64,000 nt of DNA, taken from the NCBI RefSeq assembly GCF_905404315.1, contig NC_066309.1:4464001-4528000 (forward strand), written 5' to 3'. Below, piece after piece: positions 43,496 to 54,006 of this stretch. The notes beneath the pieces are model-generated. The model saw only the letters and a program-made list of their open reading frames with translations. It ran no database searches and was not told the DNA's origin. This DNA is from Leptidea sinapis. Lineage: Eukaryota > Arthropoda > Insecta > Lepidoptera > Pieridae. Positions within the stretch are counted from its first letter, which is position 1. The number at the start of each line of letters is the position of its first letter. Both the position numbers and the translations under genes were made by a program.

Positions 43496-43892
43496 GAAGA
43501 AGAGCTTACTTCGAAAACTGTGAGGCGACATAGGGCGACACTACACTCGTACACCACTCGTACAACCATAGATGTATTAATGTCAGTGGGATAATGTATC
43601 TATGCATACGACTTTTAATATATCGACTCAACTTTACTTAATATGATAGATCTTCTATTTTGTTTCAGATAATGAATATAAGTCTATATTTAAGATTTTG
43701 GTTATTTTTAATGGTAAAAATCATTCAAGATCACCGTAAGTACCAATTTTTTAACTTTTCCCATAACATAATAATAGAATAAAAAAACGTGCAGCAAAAA
43801 AGCTGCAGTCATTATTATATTTAGAAACAAATAAATATATTTTTCCTGAATGTTAATATAGAATAACATAGTATCAACTATGAAATATATAT

Positions 43893-44152
43893 AATAATAA
43901 TAATATTGACACACTTTTTACACAAATTATCTTGCCCCAAGTTAAGCATATATAGCCTGTATTATGGGTTACAAGACAATGATATATTTAATACAATATA
44001 CTTACTTAAACATACATAAATACATTTAAACATGCATGACTCGGAAACAAACATCCATATTCATCTTATAAATGCTTGCACCTACCGGGATTCGAACCCG
44101 GGACCTGTAGCTTAGTAGGTAGGATCGCTAACCACTCGGCTATACAGGTCGT
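43893..44152 (-). mobile_element. tRNA-derived SINE (family S2), copy 5
   Basis: Complete head (A box tagccgagtggtta, B box ggttcgaatcccgg), body and TTA-rich tail. One of the two best-preserved copies. Confidence 0.85.
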
Positions 44153-44304
44153 ATATATATATGTATTATGATACCTGTAGCAGGTATCAATGAAAGTAAA
44201 ACAGGACAAGACACAAGGACAGAAAGTAAAAGGGGTAAATTCTGATAATAATATTCATAATTGTGAAGGTATAATAAATAATGAATGCTAATGGAATTTG
44301 TTAT

Positions 44305-44310
44305 TTTATT
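44305..44310 (-). terminator. Polyadenylation signal of A5
   Basis: AATAAA on the minus strand about 55 nt past the stop codon. Confidence 0.65.
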
Positions 44311-44365
44311 CAGTGATTGGTACGTCAATTCGAATAAATAGTACAGATACATTTAATTATTTTTC

Positions 44366-44926
44366 TTAAGCTTCAGGTTTTCCGGAAGAAGGTTTGGGAA
44401 ACAAGATATTAGAGAAATTAAACGGAGAAAAATTTGGAAGTTTTGGCAATCGAAGCGGAAACGATGGACGTGATTCTTTCTTAGGTAAAATTGGTGCCTT
44501 AGGAATTTTTTGATTGAGGCCACTATCCTGGGTTCCTTTCTGTTGTACTTCCGGAAGTTCAGATGGTGTTTGTTCATTTTTAGCATTATGTTTTGAACCG
44601 CGGTTGAGAAGTAAGTGTAGAGGATTATTACTTATAAATCGATCAGCCAATTTGTTTAAATTAGTTTTCTCTGCATCAGGCTTCTGTTCTTCATGCACTT
44701 GTCCTTTAAGGGTGTTTTGTCTCTTGACAAGGGCTGCTTCCTGTTCTTTAGCTTTTCTTTCGTCCGCTTGTTTTTTTATAGCTCGAAGAACATCAATGTC
44801 TAAGGGTGGAAACTTAGGTGGCTCTGGATATTTTCCAGCGACTACTTTGTCATTCGTTTCTGTATTTTCTCTTGCAGTTATTGCCGGTAAAGCAGCCACT
44901 AAAACCAAGAAATGGTAGATATTCAT
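44366..44926 (-). CDS. A5: secreted proline- and lysine-rich protein, family A (long form)
   Basis: 186 residues from the ATG at 44926, directly after acceptor gttattttacag. Signal peptide about 1-18 (MNIYHFLVLVAALPAITA). The family core is PPKFPPLDIDVLRAIKKQAD, matching QLPPMNPSILEAIRKHSDD of A4. A charged region follows (ERKAKEQEAALVKRQ), probably helical, then EEQKPDAEKTN and IPKAPILPKKE. The C-terminus is Pro/Phe-rich (LPKLPNFSPFNFSN). No cysteine. It lies between B2 and B3, which shows that families A and B are interleaved. It is more basic than A1-A3. Function unknown; an extracellular location is inferred. Confidence 0.85.
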   Translation of the reverse strand: MNIYHFLVLVAALPAITARENTETNDKVVAGKYPEPPKFPPLDIDVLRAIKKQADERKAKEQEAALVKRQNTLKGQVHEEQKPDAEKTNLNKLADRFISNNPLHLLLNRGSKHNAKNEQTPSELPEVQQKGTQDSGLNQKIPKAPILPKKESRPSFPLRLPKLPNFSPFNFSNILFPKPSSGKPEA

Positions 44927-44975
44927 CTGTAAAATAACAAATTAAAATATTAACGACGTTATACAGTGAGTTGAG

Positions 44976-45127
44976 TTGATGGTAATTGATACGCCCTGCC
45001 CATTACAACGCAGTACCGCTCATAATTATTGAAAAACCCAACAATTCTGAGCCACATTACAATTTCGGTCGTCACCTTCAGATATAAGATGTTAAGTCTC
45101 ATTTTCCCAGTAATTTTACTAGCTATT
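44976..45127 (-). mobile_element. RepA fragment
   Basis: Middle and 3' part only (gatggtaattgatacgccct to the agtaattttactagct word). Close to the presumed 5' region of A5. Confidence 0.75.
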
Positions 45128-45194
45128 TGATATATTTTGTTCCATGCACAAATCCGCAATAGGGTTGCAAGATGGCAATCGAACACAATAGTTG

Positions 45195-45336
45195 TAGTAT
45201 GATAAATTTTATGTATCTAGGATATATTTAGTAGGTCTAAGAATCGGCCGTCATCTATTCTTATACCCTAAAAAATTTAATTACTACATTTTTATTTATT
45301 TTTTATATGGCAATACAACGTTTGCTGGTTCAGCTA
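45195..45336 (+). mobile_element. Helitron 3' fragment
   Basis: Ends caatacaacgtttgctggtt then cagctac. The interior matches 60850-60946. Confidence 0.6.
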
Positions 45337-45361
45337 CATATAAATTTTATATAAAAAACAA

Positions 45362-45710
45362 TCTATACATATAAATAAAATTGGAGTGTCTGTTTGTAAT
45401 ATTGAAATAAACGTCTTTTACAACTTCTATATGAATATACATACATATACGTACATACACCAAAATATTTTTTTTACAATTTTTGTCCGTCTGTCTGTGT
45501 AACTGTCTGTTTGTTCCGGCTAATCTCTGAAATGGCTGGACGGATCTTGACGGGACTTTTATTGGCAGGTAGCTAATGTAATAAGGAGTAACTTAGGCTA
45601 TGTTTATTTTAAAAAAAAATTAGAAAATAAAGTATTGTTGTAATGTCCAAGAAACGATCTAATTCTAAAAATAATTTATATGGCAAAACAACGTTTGCCG
45701 GGTTGGCTAG
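45362..45710 (+). mobile_element. Non-autonomous Helitron
   Basis: Starts TCTATACATATAAATAAAAT, ends gccgggttggCTAG, and is flanked by A and T. Confidence 0.8.
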
Positions 45711-45769
45711 TTTCAAATAATTTTGTTCTTTATAGTAAAAAAAATCAAAATTCTAATATTTTTATTAAA

Positions 45770-46306
45770 ATAGTATGTGACATAACTTATTGAAAAACTA
45801 CCACCCATTCCAAAATGAATGCCTCAGACCTGAGAAGAACGGGTGCAAAAAACTCAGCGAGCTTTTTTTTCATCGAAAAAATATGTTTAGAAAGTAATAT
45901 TGTACAATTAAACTTATTATTTAATAGCCTGAGGGCGGTCACACCATTCCCAATCCGTGATCATTAAGAAAGTCATTTATGTTATAGTAACCTTTACCAC
46001 ACAAACGTTTTTTAAAAATTCTTTTGAATAACGTGATACTTTTGTTTTGAACATTTTCTGGGATCTTGTTGTAAAAGACTTACTAACTCGACTTAGCCGA
46101 GTAGTAAGCATTTTAAGTTTATATCTGTTCCTGGTGTTAACATTATGGTTATGACAATGTCTAGAAAATTCACTTATGTGCCTATGAACATACATTACAT
46201 TATCAAGAATATATTGAGAAGCAACAGTCAAGATGTTAATTTCTTTGAATTTTGCTCTCAATGATTCTTTAGGACCTAGGTTATAAAGACATATATAAGA
46301 CAGCAC
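45770..46306 (-). mobile_element. LINE (family Y) C-terminal and 3' fragment
   Basis: The minus strand codes for YNLGPKESLRAKFKEINILT, then SQYILDNVMYVHRHISEFSR, the end of an RT-linked protein. A frameshift changes the C-terminus compared with the copy at 51086-51487. Confidence 0.8.
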
Positions 46307-46559
46307 TTACCTTTTTGAAATATGTTGAAACGTCACAAACACGGCACACTCTATAGTGGTATTATAATCAGGACCATTTTACTTTATATACATTTCTGAA
46401 ATGACCACAAAATCATTATCATTAACGTTATGGAGAAATGTTATAAAAGGAAATATTTTAATTACCTTTAATCACACTCCCTGCTTTTTAACTAAGAAAT
46501 ATAATTTAAATCATTTAAGTAATTACTACTCAAAATCACTGCCAAATTAATTGTATGTA

Positions 46560-46855
46560 TACCAGTGGGAGGTTCCTTTGCACAGGATGCCGGCTAGATT
46601 ATGGGTTGGCCGTGAAGCAGTAATATGTAAACATTACTGTGCTTCGGTCAGAAGAGCGCCGTAGCTAGTGAAATTACTGGGCAAATGAGACTTAACATCT
46701 TACTTCTCACGGTGACGAGCGCTATTGTAATTCCGCTCAGAATTTTTGGGTTTTTCAAGAATCCTCAGCGGCACTGCATTGTAATGGGCAAGGCGTATCA
46801 ATTACTATCAGCTGACCGTCCTGCTCGTCTCGTCCCTTATTTTCATATAAAAAAG
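46560..46855 (+). mobile_element. RepA with small internal deletion
   Basis: Complete ends; part of the accacaacggcgcctatttc segment is missing. Confidence 0.8.
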
Positions 46856-47109
46856 TTTACCTATAATAATATGAGCTATGTTCTAATTAAATTTCCTTTA
46901 CAATTTCATTATTAGTTATACCATACTATCTACTTACGTCGGATTAGCTATTAAAAAGATTTAATCATTAAGATCTATCACCATTGTGAGCCCATTACAT
47001 TCAGGAAGTGACTCGCACTTGATCCACAAGTTGGCCGAGCGACCTCGCCCAACCCGCTCGCCAAGGTAGATGTTAATTTAAATCCAAAACATAAAAAAAT
47101 ATTCGTTCT
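46856..47109. other. Spacer, nothing recognised
   Basis: A short block tggccgagcgacctcgcc near 47032 is unusual in composition but has no match here. Confidence 0.3.
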
Positions 47110-47917
47110 GTTATGGACTGCCGCAGTAGCCTAGGGAAATATATGACGTCATAAATCGCCGCCATATTCTACTGTGAGCACTGGCGTTTTCGAGGTAACG
47201 TACTCGCAGTACTTTGATCACGTGATCAGTCAAAACCACTCGAGTGCCTAACGTTTTATAAACAATACCCAGGGCCGGATTTAAACTTATAGCCGCCCCT
47301 GGGCGCCGGAAAAAATCCGCCCCAATACTGGAATTTTACTTAAACTTATAGTTTATATTCTAAAAACACGAAAAAATATTTGTTTTTTTTCTAACAATTA
47401 TAAATTTGGCACTAAGGGTGACTCATACTTATATTACATCATTTTTTTCACAGGCAAAGACGTCTGACATTTTGAATTGCGTATTGGTCGATTATATCTT
47501 CGCAATCTAAACGTTGAAGTACGTCGGATTCGATGCGTACAATAGCTAAGCTATTGAGTCTATTAGCAGTCATTGTAGAACGTAAAAAGTTTTTAACTCT
47601 CTTCAAACATCGAATCAAAATCAAATCGATTATTATTTTAAATATCCAATGAAATAAATTGCTTAAATCGTTTTTACTAAACGTGCCAAAATTATAATTT
47701 ACAAATAATGAATAAATTGAATTTCTTTAACTATCAATTAAACCAAAAATTATTAATTAACAGAATTAATTAATTATATTGAGCAATGTTGATAAGTCTA
47801 AAAATTTTTTTTTTCTTTTTAAAAATTTTGCCGCCCTAAAATATTTGCCGCCCTGGGCACTTGCCCCTACTGCCCCTAGTGTAAATCCACCGCTGAAAAT
47901 ACCTACAGTTTAATCCC
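47110..47917 (-). repeat. Dispersed repeat R1, copy 2, split by a hAT element
   Basis: R1 parts are at 47110-47269 and 47896-47917, continuous with copy 1 once the hAT element is removed. Confidence 0.7.
47270..47895. mobile_element. Non-autonomous hAT element (626 bp)
   Basis: Ends CAGGGCCGGATTTA and, reversed, CAGCGGTGGATTTA. Flanks acaatacc (47262-47269) and aaaatacc (47896-47903) are an 8-bp duplication with one change. R1 copy 1 shows the empty site. No transposase frame. Confidence 0.85.
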
Positions 47918-48419
47918 AAAGTTATAAAGTTCTGTAATTAGGTTGGATTAATTAATAAAAAAGCAATTGTGTGGTTTTATGAAACCACGATGCAAGTGAA
48001 ACTTTTTTTCACAAAATAACATAAGTATTAATATCAGAATAGAAAAAAAAACAAATTTATATATTATGCTTTACATTTTCATACAATAAAAAAACCTTTA
48101 TCAAGTGTGTGGGGTTCGAACCTACTCTTCCACGCGAACGCAATTGCATCCAATATGCGAACTATAGGCGCTGCCCGTCCGTCACACGACGTGCACGACG
48201 AAAAAGACGAAAAAGTTTGAGACGATGTAATAAAAGTTTCACTTTAAAAGTTATCAGATTGAAATAATAGTCTTGGAATCTTTGCAATATTATAAGGCAT
48301 TATTGTGAAAGCTAAGCAGATACAAATTTAGTCTGGCCATAAATACAGTTACAATTAAAAATAAACAAAATATCACATTTGAATTTGGAATCAGTCATTT
48401 TTAAATCATTGTTCATTGA
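47918..48419. other. Spacer with a possible fold-back element
   Basis: aagtgaaactttttt (about 47995) and aaaagtttcacttt (about 48233) are inverted. Between them a ggggttcgaacctac word resembles a tRNA B box. Weak evidence for a small SINE-like or fold-back element. Confidence 0.35.
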
Positions 48420-48459
48420 GGTTTCTCATTTTGGCGCCAATACATTGGACAATATTTTG

Positions 48460-49020
48460 CGATGTTAAAATGAAGTGGGGTGATGAAGAGAACCGAATTT
48501 CTGCTGTGATTGCATTACACAAAGTAGGTATGGAGCCAAATGCAATTTTTAAAACACTCCATACGCTGGGTCACGGACTAGTAAAAAAAGATGGACTCCG
48601 CGCCGTGATATTAGCAAGTGAAGCACCTTTATTCTAGTGTGTGTGCGGTTACGGGGTATACCAAATACACAATTTTTTCTCCCTTAAATAATCACATATC
48701 CACAAATACTTTTATAGTATTGTTTTTACACTTTTTGACAACCACGACGGCATTTTTAAAATATTTTATTGCGACGCAAACTGATCTGTCACAGACGATG
48801 GCAAATCTCATAATGGCGGCCGATCGGCTTGTATTAGTATAAGTGTATGCGTGGGGCTTTGTATTTACACGTTTACCGGCTTGTTTTGGTGCCTCACTGT
48901 TATGTAAGGTGACACGGAGTCCTTTTTATTATACCCGTCCGTGACGCTGGGTATTAGTAAAATTTTTGTGTACCGGACTATTAATAGGTACAATGAGACC
49001 TCCTCTGTTTGTGACCCCCC
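48460..49020 (+). mobile_element. Mariner-type transposase N-terminal remnant, split by a small element
   Basis: MKWGDEENRISAVIALHKVG to KTLHTLG (48470-48571), then ISKIFVYRTINRYNETSSVC (48953 on) form one continuous helix-turn-helix domain once the insertion at 48572-48943 and one duplication copy are removed. The catalytic part is missing. Confidence 0.7.
48572..48943. mobile_element. 372-bp inverted-repeat element with 9-bp target duplication
   Basis: Ends CACGGACTAGTAA and, reversed, CACGGACGGGTATAA; the match continues to ggactccg. Exact duplication acgctgggt at 48563-48571 and 48944-48952. A 9-bp duplication fits Mutator-like or Merlin-like elements. No protein is encoded. Confidence 0.8.
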
Positions 49021-49196
49021 GCACCGTCTTGCCTACTACAAACAAAGAACGGTGCTTGAAGGTACTGATCATTCAGAAATATGTTTTTGTTTGAGCTTGA
49101 AGTTCCTTGCGCTTTTTGAAGACATCTATTGGATAGTCTTCCTTCATATAGTACGGAGTGTTTTGTAGACAGGACTTGTTTTTCTAAATGTTTATT

Positions 49197-49437
49197 TGAA
49201 ATTCCATCGTAGTAAAAGATATAACAACAGGTCTAGATTTTTCACCTTTCTTACCCATCCTTCTGACAGCTACAATGTTGTTTCTCTCGCATGAAATTTT
49301 GAAGTATGTGCTTATTATGTCTTCCAGTTCATAATAGGATTTTTCACTCTCTTCCACTCCAAAGATGACTAGGTTTTTACGTCTGATATGTTGTTCTAAG
49401 TTGTTTATTTACTTCAAGCTACATTATTCCCGAATAC
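49197..49437 (-). mobile_element. LINE ORF1 fragment
   Basis: The minus-strand frame reads LVIFGVEESEKSYYELEDII, then SCERNNIVAVRRMGKKGEKS and RPVVISFTTMEF. This pattern is typical of the nucleic-acid-binding ORF1 of Jockey or CR1 LINEs. The parent element cannot be assigned. Confidence 0.55.
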
Positions 49438-49522
49438 TTTCATCATATTTTTTTCTATTGACAGAACAGCTTCTGGTCGGTTTGTATGTAATAAAACGAT
49501 GAATATGTATTTTTTTTTATTA

Positions 49523-49826
49523 AAATAAGGGAAGAGACGAGCCAGACGTTCATATGATGGTTATTGATACGCCATGCCGATTACAATGCAGTGCCGCTCA
49601 GGATTCTTGAAAGACCCAAAAACTTCTGGGCGGTACTACAACTACGCTTATCACCTTGGAGACATAAGATGTTAAGTATTATTTGCACAGTAATTTCACT
49701 AGCTACGGCGCCCTTCAGACCGAAACACAGTAATGCTTATACATTACTGCTTCACAGCAGAAATAGGCGCTGTCGTGGTACCCATAATCTAGCCGGCATC
49801 CTGTGCAAAGGAGCCTCCCACAGGTA
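49523..49826 (-). mobile_element. RepA, full length
   Basis: From ataagggaagagacgagcca to ggagcctcccacagg. Confidence 0.8.
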
Positions 49827-50287
49827 GTGGTATGTATGTAATGGAATGAAAACTGTTGTTAGATAGTAGACTTTATATAATATATGAATATCGATAACTA
49901 TTTTTTTTATTTAATCCGTCTTTGACATAGTAGAGATACATCCACGAACATTTTGGGTAGTCCAAAACTTGATTTGATATCTATAAGCAACACAATGCAA
50001 ATAAAATATTCTTAATAGGATTTTTAACCTTTATAAGTTAATTTATTAATTATTGGACCTGACGAGAACGGGTGCAAAAAACTCAGCAGCCTTTTATTAA
50101 GACAATGTGACAATCATAATGTTAACACGAGGAACAAACATAAACTTGTTACGCCTACTACTTGGTCAAGTCGAGTTAGTAAGTCTTTTATTGGGCAATG
50201 TATATATAAATTATATTTTAATGTTACACCCACGATAATATTAAATATAAATAATAGTATAAGATTATTAGATTAAAATACAACATC
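49827..50287. other. Spacer with a LINE family Y scrap at about 50060-50205
   Basis: Words gaacgggtgcaaaaaactca and ttggtcaagtcgagttagta match parts of family Y, in opposite orientations. The rest is AT-rich. Confidence 0.45.
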
Positions 50288-50920
50288 ACTATTTCTTAGG
50301 CAAAAGGGATAAAAGGCATTTATTTTCTCAAAATTGATTCCTTCGAAATTCTTTTTGATGTAATTTCTAATATACTAGATACTACTACCGCTTCGAAAAT
50401 AAATGGCGCTCTGAAAGAGAAGACGCAGCGCAAGAAACTCTCCCAGCATTCTTTTTTTGCGATCTTTTTAATAAAATATACAATATTGTACAGTCATTGC
50501 TATTGCTATAAAATAATCATAATCTAGTTCCAGGCTGTCCTATCACTTAAATATCCAGCTGTGGAGTAGTAGGATTTACGACAGTGCCATTTTAAAAAAA
50601 CATTTAAATTTATTTATAGATAATTCCTGAACAGTGGCTGAGACTTTGTTATAAAAGTTTATACATTTACCCTTAAAGCTGTTATGTATTTTATGAAGCC
50701 TACTGGAATTAGTTACAAGCAATCCCTTACTTCTAGTGTTATAATAATATAAATCACTATTAAGAGCGAAAATGTGACGATTTTTGTGAAAGTATATTAA
50801 TTTTTCATAAATGTACTGACAATGAACGGTTATAATTTTTATTTCTTTAAATTTTACTTTGAGCGACTGTCTGACCTGATATGTAGCACGAACAGCTCTC
50901 TTTTTCAGGGCAAACACTAT
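50288..50920 (-). mobile_element. CR1-like LINE (family X), longest copy
   Basis: The minus strand encodes KKRAVRATYQVRQSLKVKFK, then SDLYYYNTRSKGLLVTNSSR and GKCINFYNKVSATVQELSIN, followed by the 3' UTR and one or two aaaggcat tail units. Truncated at its 5' side near 50920. Confidence 0.8.
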
Positions 50921-51085
50921 ATCATTGGCAGGAGCATGACCCCACAGTAAATCATGATGTCAAAAAGTCATGATGCTGTGAAAATAACTGAAGTACACTA
51001 ATCTAGCGGTCGCAACATTCGTGTACTCTCTAATCTTTGTAACGGCCTATGCCGCAGAGCTGAGCCTATTTCATACAGGTTTTCA

Positions 51086-51700
51086 ATGATGGTTTATAAC
51101 CTAGGTCCTAGAGAATCATTGAGAGCAAAATTCAAAGAAATTAACATCTTGACTGTTGCTTCTCAATATATACTTGATAATGTAATGTATGTTCATAGGC
51201 ACATAAGTGAATTTGCCAGAAACTGTCATAACCTTAATGTTAACACCAGGAACAGACATAAACTGATGATGCCTACTACTCGGCTAAGTCGAGTTAATAA
51301 GTCTTTTGTGGGGCGTTGTATATGCTTTTACAACAAGATCCCAGAAAATATTCAAAATGAAAGTATTACGTTATTCAAAAGAATTGTTAAAAATGGTTTG
51401 TGTGTTAAAGGTTACTATAACATAAATGACTTTCTGAATGATACCACAGATTGGGAATGGAGCGACCGCCCTCAGGCTATTAAATAATAAGTTATATGTA
51501 TACAATGTTACTTTGTTAATGTTACTTTAATTGTAAAACATATTTTTGATGAAAAAAAAGCCCGCTGAGTTTGTTGCGCCCATTCTTCTCAGGCCTGAGG
51601 CATTAATTTTGGAATGGGTGGTAGTTTTTTGACTTTCAATAAGTGATTTCACATTCTATTTTGAATAAAAATATTTGAATTTGATGTTATAATACTATTT
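51086..51700 (+). mobile_element. LINE (family Y), open C-terminus and 3' UTR
   Basis: An open frame of 133 residues (51086-51487) gives YNLGPRESLRAKFKEINILT to YYNINDFLNDTTDWEWSDRP. A UTR with gcccgctgagtttgttgcgc and a taaaaatatttgaatttg end follows. Its minus-strand relative is at 45770-46306. Confidence 0.8.
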
Positions 51701-51870
51701 TGTGAATCTAAATCAATTAATTATTATATTCAAGTTTAACGTAAAAAAAAATTATAAAAGGATTCATTAAATGTTCGTCATAATAAAAACTAAAGCTTAA
51801 GTAATATTTTACAAACTAAAAAGGCGTTGGCATAAATAAAAAGTACATCAAGATTTGATAAATATATGTT

Positions 51871-51876
51871 TTTATT
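51871..51876 (-). terminator. Polyadenylation signal of B3
   Basis: AATAAA on the minus strand, about 25 nt past the stop. Confidence 0.65.
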
Positions 51877-51898
51877 ATTGGAACGTATTGTGTATTAT

Positions 51899-52416
51899 TT
51901 ACTGGGCGCTAACAATCTCGGCTACGACGGGAGCTTCAGTGGTCACGGGTTCTGGAGCAACAGGAAGATAGTTCCCCGACACGACAACTCCGTCGAGTCC
52001 CGCGGTGTATTTCTTGACGTAGAGCTTGCCGTCGTCTCCGATGTACGAGACCTCTCCCTCAACCACCAGGACATACTCGCTCGAGCCCTCCGCCACAGGC
52101 ACCAGCCGTCCTCTCTCGGAGACCACGGTGCCTTCAGCGGTGACGTAGCGCAGCGCGTATTGTCCGAACTCGTCGTGAATCTCTTCGTGCTCCAGCGCGG
52201 GCAGAGCTCTCCGGGCTGCTACTGCTGCAGGGTCTACTGCTGATGATGCTGCTGCAGGCCGCTGCTCTACCAGCAGCTCGATAGCGGGCGCGCCCATTGT
52301 CGCCGCGATCACGGAGCATACTATTACAAACTGTAACAAATAACTAAAAGTTATGCACACACTAACCTCTTACAATAATAAACAAAATAAAATATTGCAG
52401 TACTCACCAATTTCAT
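51899..52416 (-). CDS. B3: cuticular-protein-like gene with the shortest intron
   Basis: Exon 1 is 52408-52416 (ATGAAATTG, donor GTGAGT) and exon 2 is 51899-52330 (acceptor ttgttacag). The intron is only 77 nt. The 146-residue product is identical to B1 (signal MKLFVIVCSVIAATMG, RR-type chitin-binding domain 57-127, Gly114 and Val118 in place of the common Asp and aromatic). Exon 2 has three nucleotide differences from B1, all silent. Intron and promoter sequence do not align with B1 beyond short words, while the 3' UTR resembles that of B2. The longer open frame running into the intron is an artefact. With no transposon inside, B3 may show the ancestral compact form. Confidence 0.88.
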
Positions 52417-52512
52417 TTTTCTTTTTTTAAGATATATCTCTTCCTTTACTTAAATTGATAGGATCGTGTCAATGGACAAACATGCGAACTATAATTTTAT
52501 TCGCCAAAAACG

Positions 52513-52523
52513 TTATATATATA
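52513..52523 (-). promoter_or_regulatory. TATA box of B3
   Basis: TATATATATAA on the minus strand, 97 bp before the ATG. Confidence 0.7.
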
Positions 52524-52796
52524 CATACATTAATGAGGTGGTACTAAAGGTAATTAACTAATTTATGGTTATAAATTAAGTAATTATTTGAAAGTTTAAG
52601 TTATGCAATGTAAGTACTAGTTTAAGCTTACAGAAATGTTGAAAATGAGATTGAGTTGCAGCATTTTAACAAAGTACTAAGTATATTGAAATAGATTCTA
52701 AGTAAAATTTAATTTATAAGTAAAACAAATCTTACAACTTTATTTATAATACTATGACTACATAAAATTAAAACTATCATTACGTGGAAGCGTACC
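52524..52796. other. Upstream region of B3
   Basis: AT-rich. A taatgaggtgg word near 52531 is shared with the B2 upstream region (39229). Confidence 0.3.
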
Positions 52797-53172
52797 AAGA
52801 ATCCAGTCTATGGTCACTCAGAGGGCAATGGAGGGGGCTATGCTCGGAGTTTCCCAGCGAGATCGAATCAGAAATGAGGAGATCAGTAGGAGAACCAAAG
52901 TAACCGATATAGTCCAAACGATTTCGAAACTGAAGTGGCAGTGGGCAGGGCACATAGTTCGACGGACAGATGGCCGTTGGGACAGAAAAATCCTTGAATG
53001 GCGACCACGTACTGGAAGAGGCAGTGTTGGTAGGCACACCCCACCCCACAAGAGCCGACGATCTGGTCAAGATCGCCGGAATACGTTGGATGAGGGCAGC
53101 GCAGGACCGATCGTCGTGGAAATCTTTGGTAGAGGCCTTGTTCCAGCAGTGGACGTCTTCCGGCTGATGATG
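52797..53172 (+). mobile_element. RTE-like LINE C-terminal fragment (subfamily 3)
   Basis: The open frame gives RAMEGAMLGVSQRDRIRNEE, then TISKLKWQWAGHIVRRTDGR and DRKILEWRPRTGRGSVGR. A frameshift then leads to RWMRAAQDRSSWKSLVEA. This is the standard RTE C-terminus. The copy ends where a family Z scrap begins. Confidence 0.8.
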
Positions 53173-53175
53173 TAC

Positions 53176-53236
53176 CAAGAATACTGGCAGCATTTCCGCG
53201 TTGGATAGCTAGGGTGATCCGTTGACCGAAAATATT
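53176..53236 (-). mobile_element. Family Z scrap
   Basis: The minus strand encodes FGQRITLAIQRGNAASILG, the same end as at 14402 and 22300. Confidence 0.65.
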
Positions 53237-53715
53237 TATAAGTAGTAATAAATTAAACTTTACTCCTTTTGAGGTTATGTCCGGGCACATTCATGCACGG
53301 GACAGCAAGTCTCATATATTAATCCAGTTGATCCATTGCATAGATGAGCAGTGACCTTCAACATGTCCCTTCCACTTTTCACTGGACGACATGACGCTCT
53401 GATGTACTGAGACAGGACAATACAATAAAATAACAGTACTTTAACATCATACTAGAGTGCCCGAATTGACGCACGCACACATACACACGATTTACACGGC
53501 CGCTAAGCAATCTTGGGAAGACAAAACTATTGAGTGTCACACATAATATAAGTTTAGAGCCGAGGCAACTACTATTACATATTCTTTGGCCAAGGCAAGA
53601 AATGGCCATTTGTTTGCACCATTTGCTGCATCGGTACTAAACTTCATAAAAACAAAAATGATAAATACTATCTTGACTCATTTCAACCCCAATCCCCCTT
53701 AAAACGTGCTAGTTA
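53237..53715. other. Intergenic, no supported gene
   Basis: Nothing assigned. Confidence 0.35.
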
Positions 53716-53838
53716 CAAAATGTCGGGCTAACTAAAATTATAATAAAAATGTAACTTTTACGCAAAATCTAATGTAAAAACACAGTTACAATTTATTACA
53801 CGCGTTTTAATACTTTAAAATGTGTTTTATTTCAATAC
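53716..53838 (-). repeat. Dispersed repeat P, copy 3
   Basis: gtcgggctaactaaaa, aacttttacgcaaaatctaa and acacgcgttttaatac, as at 29724-29850. Confidence 0.6.
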
Positions 53839-54006
53839 TGTTCTATTACTTGTATTCAACTGGCAATCTCGCCTCTACCAATGAAAGTCTGTATCTTGCA
53901 ATTTATTATGGAGATACACAATAATAATTATGCAACTTCACATAGATCTTATTGCTAAATATATTAAATTTTTATGTGAATACCGCATTTAAAAATATGT
54001 GTGAAA

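Noticed and set aside
52780..53290. Minus-strand frames of 135-137 residues near 53000
   Set aside because: Antisense to the RTE C-terminal fragment, which has the recognisable protein on the plus strand.
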